Positions 46,097-55,274 of a stretch of DNA of 64,000 nucleotides are shown here, piece by piece. This stretch comes from Lacrimispora saccharolytica (lineage in GTDB: Bacteria; Bacillota; Clostridia; Lachnospirales; Lachnospiraceae). The stretch lies in NCBI GenBank assembly GCA_021531795.1, contig JADYUL010000006.1:1-64000 (forward strand). The letters are read 5' to 3'. The first letter of the stretch is position 1, and the number at the start of each line of letters is the position of its first letter. The position numbers were made by a program, and so were the translations under genes. Under the pieces are notes generated by a model. It was not told where the DNA came from, searched no databases, and saw only the letters and a list, made by a program, of their open reading frames with translations.

Positions 46097-46804
46097 TCAC
46101 TCACCGATATATCGATCCTCTTTAGCCTTGCAGGCCTCAAGAGCCTTGTCTATGGAATTTCTGAAATTACTTAAATCCGGCTGGATATTTTCCGGACATA
46201 CCAACTGCCCCAATTCCCTGGCTAATTTGTAATTTGTGTTAACATTACATGCGTCATTTATTCTCAGTGACATAGGCAGGTGCAAATGAGCGAGCAATAA
46301 CTGGAGGACCGAGTACGGACTGCTGCCATGCTTGCCCTTGTACAGATACAGAAGCGCCCGCTTCTCCTTTATACCAATTTCCTTAATAAGCAGGTGGAAT
46401 GCCTCCTCCACCTTCCAGTCACTGTCCGTAGGCTTCACATCCATCTGTACCGGATAGACAAGTGAAATATATTCGGGAATGGGGTCAATCTTGAGTACCC
46501 TGAACCATTCCAGACTCTGGAAAAATGACGGGGAACTGACTCCCCTCTCCCAGTTAAAGATTGTCTTCTTGGCAACACCCAGCTGATTGGCCATGTATTC
46601 ACGTGATTTGCCCGCGGCAATCCTTGCCTCGTAATGAATTCTGGAAAACTCCTTCATTCTCTCTTCCTGACTCTTATTCGAGGTATCCACGGAAACCGGA
46701 ATGTACTTTTTCATATCCGGTTTGACTTTTGAATCTGATCTTATGTCATTTTTCTGATTATCGGTCATGTCATTTGAATTGTTTTTTAGCATAGTTCTCT
46801 TCAT
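46097..46804 (-). CDS. XRE-type HTH transcriptional regulator
   Basis: A 235-aa protein with a polar N-terminal arm of about 50 residues, an XRE-like helix-turn-helix (about 58-108: GKSREYMANQLGVAKKTIFN, then WERG) and a helical C-terminal domain with no recognised family. AGGGG lies about 6 nt before the ATG. It diverges from a small plus-strand ORF with an almost identical ribosome site, and the 178-nt gap holds an inverted repeat that may be its operator. Confidence 0.85.
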   Translation of the reverse strand: MKRTMLKNNSNDMTDNQKNDIRSDSKVKPDMKKYIPVSVDTSNKSQEERMKEFSRIHYEARIAAGKSREYMANQLGVAKKTIFNWERGVSSPSFFQSLEWFRVLKIDPIPEYISLVYPVQMDVKPTDSDWKVEEAFHLLIKEIGIKEKRALLYLYKGKHGSSPYSVLQLLLAHLHLPMSLRINDACNVNTNYKLARELGQLVCPENIQPDLSNFRNSIDKALEACKAKEDRYIGE

Positions 46805-46879
46805 ACTGTCCCCTTACTTGTAGTGAAAAAAGTGCAATAATTTACCTCTTTTTTATTTTTTTACAGCTATTCATGTATC

Positions 46880-46908
46880 TTGAAAGCTATTTGTGGTAGT
46901 ATTATGCT
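46880..46908 (+). promoter_or_regulatory. possible promoter for the 93-aa ORF
   Basis: TTGAAA (46880-46885) and TATGCT (46903-46908) are 17 nt apart, 75 nt before the ORF start in very AT-rich DNA. Confidence 0.4.
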
Positions 46909-46946
46909 CTTTATACAGGTAAATATCAACATATATTTAATTAAAA

Positions 46947-46963
46947 AAGCATTAATTATGCTT
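46947..46963. promoter_or_regulatory. AAGCAT-N5-ATGCTT inverted repeat
   Basis: A short 6-bp inverted repeat 20 nt before the small ORF start and downstream of its candidate promoter. It might be an operator for the divergent HTH regulator; this is inference. Confidence 0.3.
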
Positions 46964-46982
46964 AATTTTCAGGGGTAAGTAT

Positions 46983-47264
46983 ATGAAAGGAGAAGCATTT
47001 ACGGTAATTGGTTTTTTGCAGACAGGGAGTCTGAGCAATTCGGTATTCCTGAACAACAAAACCTATATGTTTGAATTCAAAATCAGGCATCCGGCTCTGA
47101 TAAAGAGGTTCATGCCGATGGCTATGTCTGACAGGCTACTGGACATATGCGAGAATCGTGGGGGACAATTCTCGACAATCAAAAGTCAGTGTCGGGTCTC
47201 ATGTATCAGAGAGGATCGTGACATCCGCATGCTCATCTATCTGTATCCGCGCTCAAGGATGTAA
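46983..47264 (+). CDS. small hypothetical protein next to the HTH regulator
   Basis: I do not recognise this 93-aa product. It is basic, with two short beta-rich stretches (EAFTVIGFLQTG, NKTYMFEFKI), three Cys and a C-terminal RSRM. It has a good ribosome site (AGGGG, 7 nt) and a candidate promoter, and a strong terminator lies downstream in the right orientation, which support a real gene. The last codons run into a 28-nt tandem repeat, so the C-terminus may vary between strains. Confidence 0.6.
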   Translation: MKGEAFTVIGFLQTGSLSNSVFLNNKTYMFEFKIRHPALIKRFMPMAMSDRLLDICENRGGQFSTIKSQCRVSCIREDRDIRMLIYLYPRSRM

Positions 47265-47325
47265 GAATAGTAGTCTCCGATTGAGGATGCAGGAATAGTA
47301 GTCTGCGCTCGAGGATGCAGGATAA
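47256..47325. repeat. 28-nt tandem repeat, about 2.5 copies
   Basis: AGGATG(C/T)A(A/G)GAATAGTAGTC recurs at 47256, 47284 and (partly) 47312, an exact 28-nt period. The first copy overlaps the last codons of the 93-aa ORF. Confidence 0.85.
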
Positions 47326-47326
47326 G

Positions 47327-47361
47327 AAAAAGGGCATCATCCATTGGATGATGCCCTTTTT
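47327..47361. terminator. bidirectional terminator between the small ORF and the SDR gene
   Basis: A perfect 16-bp stem (47327-47342 with 47346-47361) has a 3-nt loop and A and T runs on its two sides, so it can end both converging transcripts. Confidence 0.93.
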
Positions 47362-47377
47362 CTATACTTTATACGTA

Positions 47378-48142
47378 TTACAGATTTGCACCATGGTCAA
47401 TTACGATTACCTGACCGGTTATCGCTGAAGCCTCATCACTTGCAAGGAAGAGAATTGTGTTGGCAATCTCATCCGGCTTGCATACCGGTAAGGTGAGGTC
47501 AGCATGCTTTGCCATAGCCCCCATCATGTTGGGGTCGAGATTAGCCGGATTCATGGAAGAAGTCATAGGAGTAACTACGCTTCCGGGGCATAATGCATTG
47601 CATCTTACCTTATCAACTGCACAACGCATCGCAATGTTCTTAGTCATTCCGATAACTGCTGCCTTACTTGCAACATAAGCTACTCCGCCACCGCCTGTAT
47701 AGCCCGCTACGCTTGCTACATTCACGATGGAGCCTGCCTTAGCTTCAATCATAACCTTAGCAGCCTCTCTTGCCATGTATAGAGTACCCTTTGCATTGAT
47801 ATCAATAAGACTGTCAATAGTCTCATCAGTAACCTTCTCTATTGGTTCAAGTCCGCTATCAACAACGCCTGCATTATTTACAAGAATATCAAGCTTGCCA
47901 AAGGTCTCAACTGCCTTGTTTACAGCCTCGGCACACTGTTCCTTCTTGGAAATATCACAGGGAACAACAAGTACCTCGCCGCCTTCTGCCTTAATCTTCT
48001 CAGCAACTGCCTCAAGCTGAGCAACACGTCTTGCAGAAATCACGACCTTAGCGCCCTCTTTTGCAAAGAGGAGTGCAGTACATTCACCGATACCCGAATT
48101 ACCACCTGTAATCATAGCCACTTTCCCATCAAGTCTACCCAT
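47378..48142 (-). CDS. SDR family NAD(P)-dependent oxidoreductase
   Basis: A 254-aa classical short-chain dehydrogenase/reductase. It has the cofactor motif TGGNSGIG (12-19), NNAG (89-92), catalytic S144, Y156 and K160 (YVASK) and a PG motif in [14 protein letters not shown] after the second strand suggests NADP preference. AGGAGG lies 7 nt before the ATG. Substrate is unknown: FabG-like and hydroxysteroid or sugar alcohol dehydrogenases all fit. It appears monocistronic. Confidence 0.92.
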   Translation of the reverse strand: MGRLDGKVAMITGGNSGIGECTALLFAKEGAKVVISARRVAQLEAVAEKIKAEGGEVLVVPCDISKKEQCAEAVNKAVETFGKLDILVNNAGVVDSGLEPIEKVTDETIDSLIDINAKGTLYMAREAAKVMIEAKAGSIVNVASVAGYTGGGGVAYVASKAAVIGMTKNIAMRCAVDKVRCNALCPGSVVTPMTSSMNPANLDPNMMGAMAKHADLTLPVCKPDEIANTILFLASDEASAITGQVIVIDHGANL

Positions 48143-48179
48143 ATAAATACCTCCTGTCTGTAATTTTTTGACTAATTAA

Positions 48180-48208
48180 ATTGTACACATTTTTCACCCG
48201 GCAAACAA
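48180..48208 (-). promoter_or_regulatory. sigma-A-like promoter for the SDR gene
   Basis: On the minus strand TTGTTT (48203-48208) and TACAAT (48180-48185) are 17 nt apart, about 40 nt before the start codon. Confidence 0.55.
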
Positions 48209-48241
48209 TAATTTATCTGAATATTTCTGTAAAATTTCGAT

Positions 48242-48287
48242 AAAAAAATACATCGTAACGCTTCATAATAAAGCAGTTACGATGTAA
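48242..48287 (-). terminator. terminator built on a variant of the 40-nt repeat unit
   Basis: TACATCGTAAC (48249-48259) pairs with GTTACGATGTA (48276-48286), with a further 3 bp inside, and seven T follow on the minus strand. Arm to arm (48248-48287) it is 40 nt, the length of the units in the two arrays, with T for G at arm position 9. The stop codon of the DUF454 gene lies within the right arm, so it ends that transcript. Confidence 0.85.
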
Positions 48288-48594
48288 TATCTTCCGGATT
48301 CTCATTATCTTGTGATGTAATTTCCGATTCTTCTTTACTAAGTTTTTCAATCGCCGTATTATCGAAGGCCACTCCGTGAAGCTTAACCAGTATGGGATGT
48401 TTGGCTATCCAGGGAAGTACATGCTCCCTATATAATGCCTTGCTTTCGACAAAGCGGCGGAACTTTTTTGAGCCCAGACTAAGAAATATGAAGCCCAGTG
48501 CCAGAAAAGGAACCTGAGGTATTATTGGCAGTGCCAGTCCGATCGTACCCAGCACAAGAAAGATTGCAGCAAGAATAAGATAAATAATTCGCAT
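48277..48594 (-). CDS. DUF454 (YbaN-like) inner membrane protein
   Basis: A 105-aa protein with two membrane helices: a first hydrophobic stretch (about 3-24), PIIPQVPFLALGFIFLSLGS, and a soluble tail with KFRRFVESK and LPWIAKHP. These are DUF454 marks; the function of the family is not known. The last codons (ITS stop) lie in the arm of the terminator hairpin. Confidence 0.88.
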   Translation of the reverse strand: MRIIYLILAAIFLVLGTIGLALPIIPQVPFLALGFIFLSLGSKKFRRFVESKALYREHVLPWIAKHPILVKLHGVAFDNTAIEKLSKEESEITSQDNENPEDITS

Positions 48595-48794
48595 AGTTCA
48601 CCTTGTATGATCCGCACAAATCCAACCCCCGGATAGGCCTTACTACCATCTCCAAACATTTCCTTTACATATCAATCCGGGTAACCTTCCAATACCGTCA
48701 TTTTAAACAGCATTCTACGAATCATCACCGGATTATTATACTCCAATTCAGATAAACATGCGGTAAAGACTTCTTAATATTTTCTGAATTATTA

Positions 48795-50126
48795 TTATCT
48801 GAATGATACGGTTATCTCAGTACCCTTACCAATATCGCTGTCCAGGCTAATCTTCGCTTCATGAAGATCCAATATATGCTTCACGATTGCCAGGCCAAGA
48901 CCCGTACCACCTGTAGCCCTGGAGCGCCCCTTATCTACCCTATAGAAGCGTTCAAATATCCTCTCCTGGTCCTCTTTGGGGATGCCAATACCATCGTCCC
49001 TGACAGACAATACCTTCTTATTATCCTTGAATCCGACATACACCCACACATGCCCGCCGTCGTTGTTGTACCTGACTGCATTGGTGATCAGATTTTCAGC
49101 AACTTCCCGAAGCATATCCTTATTGCCTATCACACACATCTCCTCAAACCCATAGGCAACCTTTATGTTTCTCTTTTCCGCGGGCACTTTCATATCATTC
49201 ACAACGCCCTTCACAATTGAAGAGAGCTCCACCTCTTCCATGCTGATTTGGTTTCTTCCGCCGGAATCAAGGGCCGACAACTGAATCGTGTCATTGATAA
49301 GGGTCAGCAGTCTGTCCGAATTATTGATGATTTCCCCGGCAAATTTGTCACACTGCTCCTCAGTACACATGTGGTTCTTAATCAGCTCCGCATAGCCATG
49401 TATCGCAGTCAGAGGCGTTTTTAATTCATGAGAAACATTCGCTGTAAAGTCCTGTCGCATCTTCGCACCCGCAAGAATGTCCGCGTGCTGCTTGCGAAGA
49501 GCATTGGCAAAGGGCACAAGCTCGCGATAGGGCGGTGTCAGACTGTTGTCCTCTATGTGCTGTGCCATCACCTCAATCGGCCGCACCAGCTGACGGGTAA
49601 GAATATGTGACACAAGCAGGCTCAGCAGCATGATCAGTATCTCCACCACAATGATAAACGGCATTGCGGATAAAAGCACGAAAACTGCATTTTTCGCATT
49701 TGTAGAGATGCGCAGCACCGAGCCGTTCTCAAGCAATATCGCATAGTAGAAGGTACTCATATCTAAAGTCTCGGAACGCCTGGTAATTGTAGCGCTTCCC
49801 TTTGCCTTGGCTTCGATGAACTCGGGTCTGTCAGCGTGGTTCTTCATATTTTCGGCATTGATGTCATTATCATATAAGACCTTTCCGTCAGACGCTATCC
49901 AGGTTATTCTAAGCTCCTGCTTCATATCGCTTAAGTCTAAGTCATTAAGCTGCCTTGAAGTATCGTCGAAAAAGCCTGTGGCTTCAAGTATTTCGGCATG
50001 CACCTTAAGGTCTACCCTCACCCGATTCACAAACACTCCATAGCAAACGGAAACGATGCTGACCAAAGTGAGCAGCATCGTAAGTATTGAAATTATGAAC
50101 AAATGCGAATTAATCTTTTTCTTCAT
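48795..50126 (-). CDS. phoR: phosphate regulon sensor histidine kinase PhoR
   Basis: Membrane kinase that phosphorylates PhoB when phosphate is scarce. The 443-aa protein has two helices (about 8-33 and 148-174) around an extracellular domain, then HAMP-like sequence, a HisKA box (FTANVSHELKTPLTAI, H233) and HATPase motifs NLITNAVRYN, DDGIGIPKEDQ and GGTGLGLAIVKHI. It follows phoB by 14 nt. Its assignment as PhoR rests on the Na/Pi and pst neighbours. Confidence 0.93.
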   Translation of the reverse strand: MKKKINSHLFIISILTMLLTLVSIVSVCYGVFVNRVRVDLKVHAEILEATGFFDDTSRQLNDLDLSDMKQELRITWIASDGKVLYDNDINAENMKNHADRPEFIEAKAKGSATITRRSETLDMSTFYYAILLENGSVLRISTNAKNAVFVLLSAMPFIIVVEILIMLLSLLVSHILTRQLVRPIEVMAQHIEDNSLTPPYRELVPFANALRKQHADILAGAKMRQDFTANVSHELKTPLTAIHGYAELIKNHMCTEEQCDKFAGEIINNSDRLLTLINDTIQLSALDSGGRNQISMEEVELSSIVKGVVNDMKVPAEKRNIKVAYGFEEMCVIGNKDMLREVAENLITNAVRYNNDGGHVWVYVGFKDNKKVLSVRDDGIGIPKEDQERIFERFYRVDKGRSRATGGTGLGLAIVKHILDLHEAKISLDSDIGKGTEITVSFR

Positions 50127-50140
50127 ACAGGAATTCTCTT

Positions 50141-50809
50141 TTATTCAATCACATATCCGACATTGCGGACTGTTCTGATTCTTGTGCCATAATCACCTAT
50201 CTTCTGACGCAGTGTCTTGATGTGCATATCAAGTGTTCTTGATTCTCCTATGTAATCAGTTCCCCAGACATGCTCCATAATCTTATCTCTCTCAAGTACG
50301 ATATTCTTATTTTCAAGCAGGTATTTCAGAAGCTCATATTCCTTATAGGTCAGTACCACCTGAGCGCCATCAATGGTCAGTTCTCGCTTTTTTTCATCAA
50401 GAAGCAGACCGTCAAGCTCTAAGGTGTCTATCTCCGCAGGAGTAGAGCGGCGAAGCAGAGCCTTGACGCGGCTGATAAGCTCCATGACCGAGAATGGCTT
50501 CTTAAGATAGTCATCGGCACCACCATCCAGACCCTTAATAAGGTCAAGCTCCGTGGTCTTGGCAGTAACCATAATTACCGGAATCCGCTTGGTCGTCGCA
50601 TTGTTGCGAAGCTTGTAGAGGATGTCATTGCCGCTTATATCCGGCAGCATGATATCGAGGATGATAAGGTCAGGTATCACCTCCGACACCTTCTTAAAGA
50701 AATCTCCTCCGCAGGAGAAGCCAAGGGCCTGATGACCTGAGTTCTTCATCGCATATTCTTCTATTTCTCTGATGCTCTCATCATCTTCAACAATATATAT
50801 CAGTGCCAT
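50141..50809 (-). CDS. phoB: phosphate regulon response regulator PhoB/PhoP
   Basis: OmpR-class response regulator. The 222-aa form has the receiver acidic pair (VEDD, 7-10), phosphoacceptor D52 (LDIMLPDISG) and KKP (103-105), and a C-terminal winged helix with RTLDMHIKTLRQKIG. The ATG at 50809 has AAGGG 6 nt upstream, unlike the ATG 18 nt earlier. The likely target is the TTTACA repeat before pstS. Confidence 0.93.
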   Translation of the reverse strand: MALIYIVEDDESIREIEEYAMKNSGHQALGFSCGGDFFKKVSEVIPDLIILDIMLPDISGNDILYKLRNNATTKRIPVIMVTAKTTELDLIKGLDGGADDYLKKPFSVMELISRVKALLRRSTPAEIDTLELDGLLLDEKKRELTIDGAQVVLTYKEYELLKYLLENKNIVLERDKIMEHVWGTDYIGESRTLDMHIKTLRQKIGDYGTRIRTVRNVGYVIE

Positions 50810-50901
50810 ATTGTCCCTTTCATTCATTATCGATATAAGTCTGTATTATTATCTTGCCATTTCCGGATTTATTCACAGCTTCGTGGTAGCGTCGAACACC
50901 T

Positions 50902-52680
50902 TTAGCCCTTTTTCTCAGGGAGCGCAAACCTTGATTCATATATGCTCAGGCTTTGCTTGAAGCTACTGTCATTTCTTTCAACCGTATCCATGTAGGCATG
51001 CGTATTGTACTCATCATCATGAATCTCAAGAATTGCAAGTGCTATGTTAGCGCAGTGGTCTGCCACACGGTCAAGCACTGTCAGGATATCCTCAAGGCTG
51101 AGTCCCAGCTCGATTGTACACTTGCCCTTCCTAAGCCTCTTCACGTGGCGACGCTTAATCTCCTTAGTCAGCCTGTTAACCACAAGTTCAAGCGGCACAA
51201 CCTCACCTGCAGCATCCTGATTGCCACTCACAAACACATTTACAGTGGTGTCAATAATCTCCTTCACAGCTGAAGATATTACACCTATCTCATTAGTGGC
51301 AGCCTTCGAGAATGCCATTCCCTCGTCGTGAATGAGCTTCGCGCGCTCCGCAATACCGATGGAATGGTCGCTGATCCGCTCGAAATCACTGATTGAATGC
51401 AGCAAAATCGAGAGCGACTGACTGTCTTCACGGCTTAAGTCTCTGCTTGAGAGCTTCACAAGATAAGAATCTATCACATCCTCGTACTCATCAACTCTCT
51501 GCTCATATTCTACCACCTTTTGGGCCTTCTCTACATCATAAGTTTCCAAAAGCTCAAGGGATAGTCTCAATCCGCTCTGAACCTCTTTTGCCATCTTATA
51601 AGTAGCATTTTTGCAGATTTCCATTGCAAAAGCGGGTGAATCAAGGAATCGCTCATCTAACAGTACGACAGGTTCTGTGTCAGTGTTTGTACTTTTTCCC
51701 ACAGGATCGGGGATTGTAAGGGTCGCGAGGTTGACAAGCTTGTCAGAAAACGGGAAGAGCACCATTGCCGCAGTAATGTTAAAGAGCGAATGGATCACTG
51801 CAATTCCGACTACTCCTGCCTGTTCATTCATAATCGGGAAATGAAGAAAGGCGTTCAATGTATAAAAGATTATCATGAACATCGTAGTTCCGATCACATT
51901 GAAGTATAGATGTATCATTGATGCGCGGCGTGCGTTGCGGTTAGCTCCGATAGAAGAGATGATGGAGGTTATACAGGTACCTATATTCTGACCCATGATG
52001 ATTGGAATTGCTGCAGAATAGGGCACTGCACCCGACAGACAGAGAGCCTGAAGGATACCAACCGAGGCCGAAGAGCTTTGAATCACGGCAGTCAGTACAG
52101 CACCGGCCAGCATTCCTATTAAAGGATTCGAGAATGCCACAAAGAGATGCCTGAAGGTCTCATTGTCGGCTAAGGGGGCAACCGCATCGCTCATGGTTTC
52201 CATTCCGAACATGAGGATGGCAAAGCCTACCAGAATCTCACCAATGTCATGCTTCTTCTCGTTGTCATTATTTGACAGGATTAAGATGATTCCGATGCCC
52301 GCAAGCAGAGGCGAAAAGGATGATGGCTTAAGAAGCTTGAGCAAAATTGTGCTTCCCTCAATTCCTGTAAGGGACAACAGCCAGGAGGTTATGGTTGTGC
52401 CTATGTTGGCACCCATAATGACACCGACTGCCTGACTAAGCTTCATGATACCGGAATTTACGAAGCCGACTACCATGACTGTCGTTGCCGAAGAGCTCTG
52501 AATCACTGCAGTGACTGCTGCACCAAGCAGAAGTCCGTAGATCTTCTTAGAGGTCAGACGCTCCAAGATACGCTCCATCCTTCCACCTGCCATCTTAGAC
52601 AGGCCCTTGCCCATTGCTGACATTCCGTATAAAAAGAATGCCAATCCACCAATCATTGTAAAAAGCGAGAAGATATCCAT
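50902..52680 (-). CDS. Na/Pi cotransporter family protein with PhoU domain
   Basis: Sodium-dependent phosphate symporter of the NptA/SLC34 type. The 592-aa protein has two inverted hydrophobic repeats with the signature AVIQSSSATTVMVVG and AVIQSSSASVGILQA, each followed by MGANIGTTI or MGQNIGTCI, and a C-terminal PhoU-like helical domain (about 360-560). The start at 52680 has GGAG 6 nt upstream. It lies between phoU and phoB, so the locus pairs a low-affinity symporter with the Pst ABC system. Confidence 0.93.
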   Translation of the reverse strand: MDIFSLFTMIGGLAFFLYGMSAMGKGLSKMAGGRMERILERLTSKKIYGLLLGAAVTAVIQSSSATTVMVVGFVNSGIMKLSQAVGVIMGANIGTTITSWLLSLTGIEGSTILLKLLKPSSFSPLLAGIGIILILSNNDNEKKHDIGEILVGFAILMFGMETMSDAVAPLADNETFRHLFVAFSNPLIGMLAGAVLTAVIQSSSASVGILQALCLSGAVPYSAAIPIIMGQNIGTCITSIISSIGANRNARRASMIHLYFNVIGTTMFMIIFYTLNAFLHFPIMNEQAGVVGIAVIHSLFNITAAMVLFPFSDKLVNLATLTIPDPVGKSTNTDTEPVVLLDERFLDSPAFAMEICKNATYKMAKEVQSGLRLSLELLETYDVEKAQKVVEYEQRVDEYEDVIDSYLVKLSSRDLSREDSQSLSILLHSISDFERISDHSIGIAERAKLIHDEGMAFSKAATNEIGVISSAVKEIIDTTVNVFVSGNQDAAGEVVPLELVVNRLTKEIKRRHVKRLRKGKCTIELGLSLEDILTVLDRVADHCANIALAILEIHDDEYNTHAYMDTVERNDSSFKQSLSIYESRFALPEKKG

Positions 52681-52871
52681 TTTATGCTCCAATCCGTTAA
52701 TTAAGGGCCTTTGTAATAACCGATTGTCAAGCAAAAATAACCACATATTATCTGATCGGCACTATGTTCTTTTATGACAATCAATGTAACAATTCCCTAA
52801 ATTCCGTCTAATCTAACTATAGGATATCTTAGAAAAGTAAAGTCCAGAATTGAGATATGTAAAATCTAAGT

Positions 52872-52909
52872 AAAATACATCGGAATCCGCAAAGTGGATA
52901 CCGATGTAT
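52872..52909 (-). terminator. terminator-like TACATCGG hairpin after phoU
   Basis: ATACATCGG-A-ATCC (52875-52888) pairs with GGAT-A-CCGATGTAT (52896-52909) around a 7-nt loop with one A-A mismatch; TTTT follows on the minus strand. The arms are those of the repeat arrays but the unit is 35 nt. It lies about 75 nt after phoU and probably ends the pst-phoU transcript. The rest of the 52747-52982 gap shows no gene. Confidence 0.7.
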
Positions 52910-52982
52910 ATCTTTATTTGCACGGGGTCATAGAGAGGATTTTTCACCCCGCAAAATATTACTTAATTAATCAGCTTTTTCC

Positions 52983-53615
52983 TCAACCCTTGAAATAGAA
53001 GGTTACCCAGTTAGCAATATTAACTGCGTGGTCGCCGATTCGCTCAAAGTACTTTGATACCAGGATCAAGTCGATGGCATCATCGCTGTCATTGGGATTA
53101 TCTATTATCATATTGATAATATCCTGCTTCGCCTTGGTGAAGAGTTCATCCACAATATCATCATGATTCACCACCTCAGCGGCCTTCTCATGCGAACGTT
53201 CAACATAGGCTTCTATACTCTTATTAAGCATATACATAGTCTCAGCGGCCATCTTGCTTATGGTGGCAAACTTATCAAGAGTCTTGTCCTCACCCATGAA
53301 GATTACCATCTCAGATATATCCGCTGCATGGTCTCCTATTCTCTCCATGTCAGTAACAATCTTCATTGCCGCCGTTATTGTACGCAGATCCTTTGCCACC
53401 GGCTGCTGCTGTATCAGCAGGTTGAAGCACATATTCTCGATCAGCTTCTGCTGCCTGTCTATTATCTCATCCTCAGCGGTAACCTCCTTAGCAAGCACTG
53501 AATTCTTCTTGGTCAGTGCCTCCACTGCCTTGGCAATTGAGCGCTCGATCATCGTACCCATATTGATCATCTGATTGTTAAGCTCGTCCATCTGCTCATC
53601 AAATTTACTTCTCAT
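52983..53615 (-). CDS. phoU: phosphate transport regulator PhoU
   Basis: Peripheral helical protein that links PstB to PhoR signalling. The 210-aa form has two three-helix repeats with the metal motifs MERIGDHAADISE and FERIGDHAVNIANW. I chose the ATG at 53615, one base after the pstB stop; a longer frame would overlap pstB by about 90 nt. Confidence 0.95.
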   Translation of the reverse strand: MRSKFDEQMDELNNQMINMGTMIERSIAKAVEALTKKNSVLAKEVTAEDEIIDRQQKLIENMCFNLLIQQQPVAKDLRTITAAMKIVTDMERIGDHAADISEMVIFMGEDKTLDKFATISKMAAETMYMLNKSIEAYVERSHEKAAEVVNHDDIVDELFTKAKQDIINMIIDNPNDSDDAIDLILVSKYFERIGDHAVNIANWVTFYFKG

Positions 53616-53616
53616 A

Positions 53617-54393
53617 TCAGCCAAACCTTCCCGTAATATAATCTTCTGTCCTCTTATCCTTAGGATAGGTGAACAGTTCCTTAGTCTCTCCGTATTCCAC
53701 CATATCACCTACCAGGAAAAACGCGGTGTAGTCACTTACTCTGACAGCCTGCTGCATGTTATGTGTAACCACAACAACCGTATACTGTCGCTTAAGCTCC
53801 TCCATCAAATCCTCAATCTTGGTTGTCGATATTGGATCTAATGCCGATGTGGGCTCATCCATAAGTATCACCTCAGGCTTCGTCGCCAGTGCCCTGGCAA
53901 TACAGATTCTCTGCTGCTGTCCGCCCGATAGTCTGAGCGCAGACTTCTTAAGATTGTCCTTAACCTCATCCCAGATAGCAGCACCCCTAAGACTTTCTTC
54001 CACTATTTCATCAAGCTTAGCCTTGTTCTTGATTCCGTGAACCCTCGGTCCGTAAGCTATGTTGTCATACACACTCATGGGAAAGGGATTGGGCTGCTGG
54101 AATACCATTCCGACGCGCTTCCTAAGCATCGTCACATCCATATTCCTGTCAAAGATATCCTCTCCGTCCAGAGTAACCTGTCCCGTAATCCTGACATTAT
54201 CTATCAGATCATTCATTCTGTTAAGTGTCTTAAGAAAGGTCGATTTGCCACAGCCAGACGGCCCGATCAGTGCCGTAATTGCATTTCTGTGGATGTCCAT
54301 ATTGATATTCTTAAGCGCCTGCTTCTGACCATAGTACAGGTCCAGATTCTTAACCGACATCTTCACTTCGTCGGCCATATGTTTATTGTCCAT
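53617..54393 (-). CDS. pstB: phosphate ABC transporter ATP-binding protein PstB
   Basis: ATPase of the high-affinity phosphate importer. The 258-aa protein has Walker [10 protein letters not shown] (44-52), Q-loop [13 protein letters not shown], signature [17 protein letters not shown], Walker [13 protein letters not shown] and a switch His in [10 protein letters not shown]. The NPFP stretch is typical of PstB. It lies 20 nt after pstA. Confidence 0.97.
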   Translation of the reverse strand: MDNKHMADEVKMSVKNLDLYYGQKQALKNINMDIHRNAITALIGPSGCGKSTFLKTLNRMNDLIDNVRITGQVTLDGEDIFDRNMDVTMLRKRVGMVFQQPNPFPMSVYDNIAYGPRVHGIKNKAKLDEIVEESLRGAAIWDEVKDNLKKSALRLSGGQQQRICIARALATKPEVILMDEPTSALDPISTTKIEDLMEELKRQYTVVVVTHNMQQAVRVSDYTAFFLVGDMVEYGETKELFTYPKDKRTEDYITGRFG

Positions 54394-54413
54394 TCACTTT
54401 GCCTCTCTTAAGA

Positions 54414-55274
54414 TTAGTTTATTCGCCGTCTAAGCGCCCACTTTGTTACAAAATTAATAACAAATACCAGTACCAAAAGCACCACCGCAATTCCGAAGGC
54501 TGTATCAAAATCGCCCTCCGAGGTTGCACTCAGATAAAGCTGGATTGTCATGGTTCCTCCTGACTGGAAGATCTTCTCAAATATCTTACTAAACGCCTTA
54601 GGAAGTCCCTTTGCGGAACCGGCAGTAAATAACAACGCTGCAGATTCACCGACAATTCTTCCTATCGCAAGGATAACCCCTGTGATAATACCCGGCATTG
54701 CTGACGGAATAAGAATTGTTCTTATCATATGCCACTTGCCACTGCCCAGTCCTACAGCACCGTTCCTGTAAGAATCCGGTACCGACTTTAGCGCCTCCTG
54801 AGTATTACGTGTGATCAGTGGAAGCACCATAAGGATCAGCGTAAGTCCACCTGTTAGCAGGCTGTAGCCAAGTCCTAAGGTGTTGCCAAAGAACATCATT
54901 CCGAACAAACCGAAAATGATTGACGGAATTCCCGAGAGTGTCTCGGTCGCATACTCGATTACCGTTACGAACACTCCCTTCTTCGCATACTCATTCAGAA
55001 AAATCGCACTCCCAATACCTATCGGAGTCGCTATTATCATCGTGATAACTATGATAAGCACCGTATTTAAGATATTACCCGCAATACCGACAGTTCCCTT
55101 AAGTACGGATGTTACACCTGTCAAAAACGAGAGACTGACGGTTGATGCACCTTTTATAAAAACAAATAATATGATCCCAAGCAGAAGAATAATTGACAGG
55201 GATGTTGAGAGTAACACCAGACCCATCAATAACTTATCTGCTATTCTTCCTTTTGTCTTAACTGTGCTACTCAT
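54414..55274 (-). CDS. pstA: phosphate ABC transporter permease PstA
   Basis: Inner-membrane permease, 286 aa, six membrane helices, with the EAA-type loop EALKSVPDSYRNGAVGLGSG before the last helices. It overlaps the end of pstC by 8 nt, and AAGGAGGG in the pstC codons serves as its ribosome site. Confidence 0.95.
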   Translation of the reverse strand: MSSTVKTKGRIADKLLMGLVLLSTSLSIILLLGIILFVFIKGASTVSLSFLTGVTSVLKGTVGIAGNILNTVLIIVITMIIATPIGIGSAIFLNEYAKKGVFVTVIEYATETLSGIPSIIFGLFGMMFFGNTLGLGYSLLTGGLTLILMVLPLITRNTQEALKSVPDSYRNGAVGLGSGKWHMIRTILIPSAMPGIITGVILAIGRIVGESAALLFTAGSAKGLPKAFSKIFEKIFQSGGTMTIQLYLSATSEGDFDTAFGIAVVLLVLVFVINFVTKWALRRRIN

